Source: JAAYOS01 sp050950785 (lineage in GTDB: Bacteria > Bacillota > Clostridia > Oscillospirales > JAAYOS01). Taken from it: 64,000 nt of DNA. The notes below the pieces were generated by a model. The model was not told the DNA's origin. It saw nothing but the letters and a program-made list of their open reading frames with translations, and did not search any database. The stretch covers positions 1 through 64,000 of the forward strand of contig JBMNIG010000029.1 of assembly GCA_050950785.1 (NCBI GenBank), in the 5' to 3' direction. This document shows, one piece after another, positions 63,487 through 64,000 of the stretch; the first letter of the stretch is position 1, and every line of letters begins with the position of its first letter. The translations under genes were made by a program, and so were the position numbers.

Positions 63487-63522
63487 GTCAATTACAGGCA
63501 TAAGTATTTAGGAGGGTATGCT

Positions 63523-64000
63523 ATGTCTTTGACGGTATTACTTATTGGATTCGTTGTATCATTGGCGTTTGTGCTGGTAACGATCATCAAATTTAAGCTC
63601 CATCCAATTGTAGCGCTGTTTCTTGGTGCCATTCTGATGGGAATCATCGGAGGCCTTACATTGCCGGATACCGCGGCAAAAATTGCATCAGGTTTTGGCA
63701 GCACTCTTGGTGGAATCGGAATCATAATCCTATGGGGTGTCGTGCTCGGCAACTTGTTGCACAAATCCGGTTGTACCGAAGAGATCGCAGCTACGATGCT
63801 TCGGTTGACCGGTGAAAAACGTGCACCTACTGCAACCATGCTGACAGGATTTCTCGTGTCCATCCCTGTTTTCTTTGATGCGGCATTTGTAATTCTGGTA
63901 AATTTGATAAAGCAGCTATCCCGAAAAGGGAAGATACCCTTTATAACATTGGTAACATCCCTTGCTATCGGACTTATAACCACACATGCAATGGTTATCC
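63523..64000 (+). CDS. GntP-family permease, partial at window end
   Basis: The first 159 codons of a GntP-type gluconate/sugar-acid:H+ symporter: four hydrophobic segments with KFKLHPIVALFLGAILMG, IIILWGVVLGNLLHKSGCTEEIA and SIPVFFDAAFVIL, the latter a family signature. ATG 63523 follows TAGGAGGGTATGCT. The reading frame is open to the window edge, so the C-terminal two-thirds are not seen. Confidence 0.85.
   Translation, partial: MSLTVLLIGFVVSLAFVLVTIIKFKLHPIVALFLGAILMGIIGGLTLPDTAAKIASGFGSTLGGIGIIILWGVVLGNLLHKSGCTEEIAATMLRLTGEKRAPTATMLTGFLVSIPVFFDAAFVILVNLIKQLSRKGKIPFITLVTSLAIGLITTHAMVI

Overview
The window reads as the chromosome of an anaerobic, low-to-mid GC member of the Clostridia (Firmicutes), probably a metagenome contig. 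Support comes from strong AGGAGG-type ribosome sites, a PyrR-type attenuated pyr operon with pyrK/pyrD type 1B and a pyrB/pyrI pair, desulfoferrodoxin (anaerobic oxygen defence), an S-layer-homology protein, ECF-type vitamin uptake, a Pst/PhoU/PhoP-PhoR cluster and many intracellular glycoside hydrolases. No rRNA, tRNA or CRISPR was seen.

Layout. 1-2018 does not belong with the rest: in 2 kb it strings together pieces of methionyl-tRNA synthetase, DsbD, a lipoprotein, an AT-rich spacer and a PLD-type helicase, the last joined in frame to a clostridial acyltransferase, so it is probably a chimeric contig end. 3.3-5.0 kb is a type-B carboxylesterase. 5.3-14.9 kb is an accessory, defence-like island: an ABC-2 exporter behind a perfect palindromic operator, an ImmA-like metallopeptidase abutting an AbiGi-like protein, an IS256-family insertion sequence with a long hairpin, a Nudix hydrolase plus PLD/DEAD/DUF3427 helicase pair, a 36-codon antisense gene and a membrane NERD protein. 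15-25 kb holds a MATE exporter and sugar metabolism (TIM-barrel isomerase, Gfo/Idh dehydrogenase, divergent AraC regulator, GH43-CBM, GH35-like enzyme). 25-31.6 kb has desulfoferrodoxin, a MerR-promoter aldo/keto reductase, an autoregulated ECF sigma/anti-sigma pair, a palindromic repeat cluster and an MBL hydrolase.

31.8-38.5 kb is a phosphate regulon (Pho-box-like repeats, circularly permuted PstS, PstC, PstA, PstB, PhoU, PhoP, PhoR). From about 36.4 to 42.3 kb nearly every gene carries several single-base frameshifts and one is interrupted by 60 consecutive G, which points to poor consensus sequence rather than mass gene decay. This stretch includes PhoP, PhoR, MerR, an MFS transporter and an SLH-anchored glucuronyl C5-epimerase-like protein. 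43.3-48.7 kb is a minus-strand AraC / solute-binding lipoprotein / GH78 rhamnosidase unit.

49.2-50.5 kb is a cobalamin riboswitch controlling a membrane-anchored DUF4430 protein and an ECF S component, a candidate corrinoid capture and uptake pair. 50.7-54.6 kb has DUF4256, MgtE, an unknown protein and ribosomal protein L25. 54.7-60.5 kb is the pyrimidine operon pyrC-K-D-F-E-B-I with a PyrR-like attenuator; pyrI is frameshifted. 61.5-64 kb starts a sugar-acid operon (2-hydroxyacid dehydrogenase, class II aldolase, GntP permease) that runs off the window.
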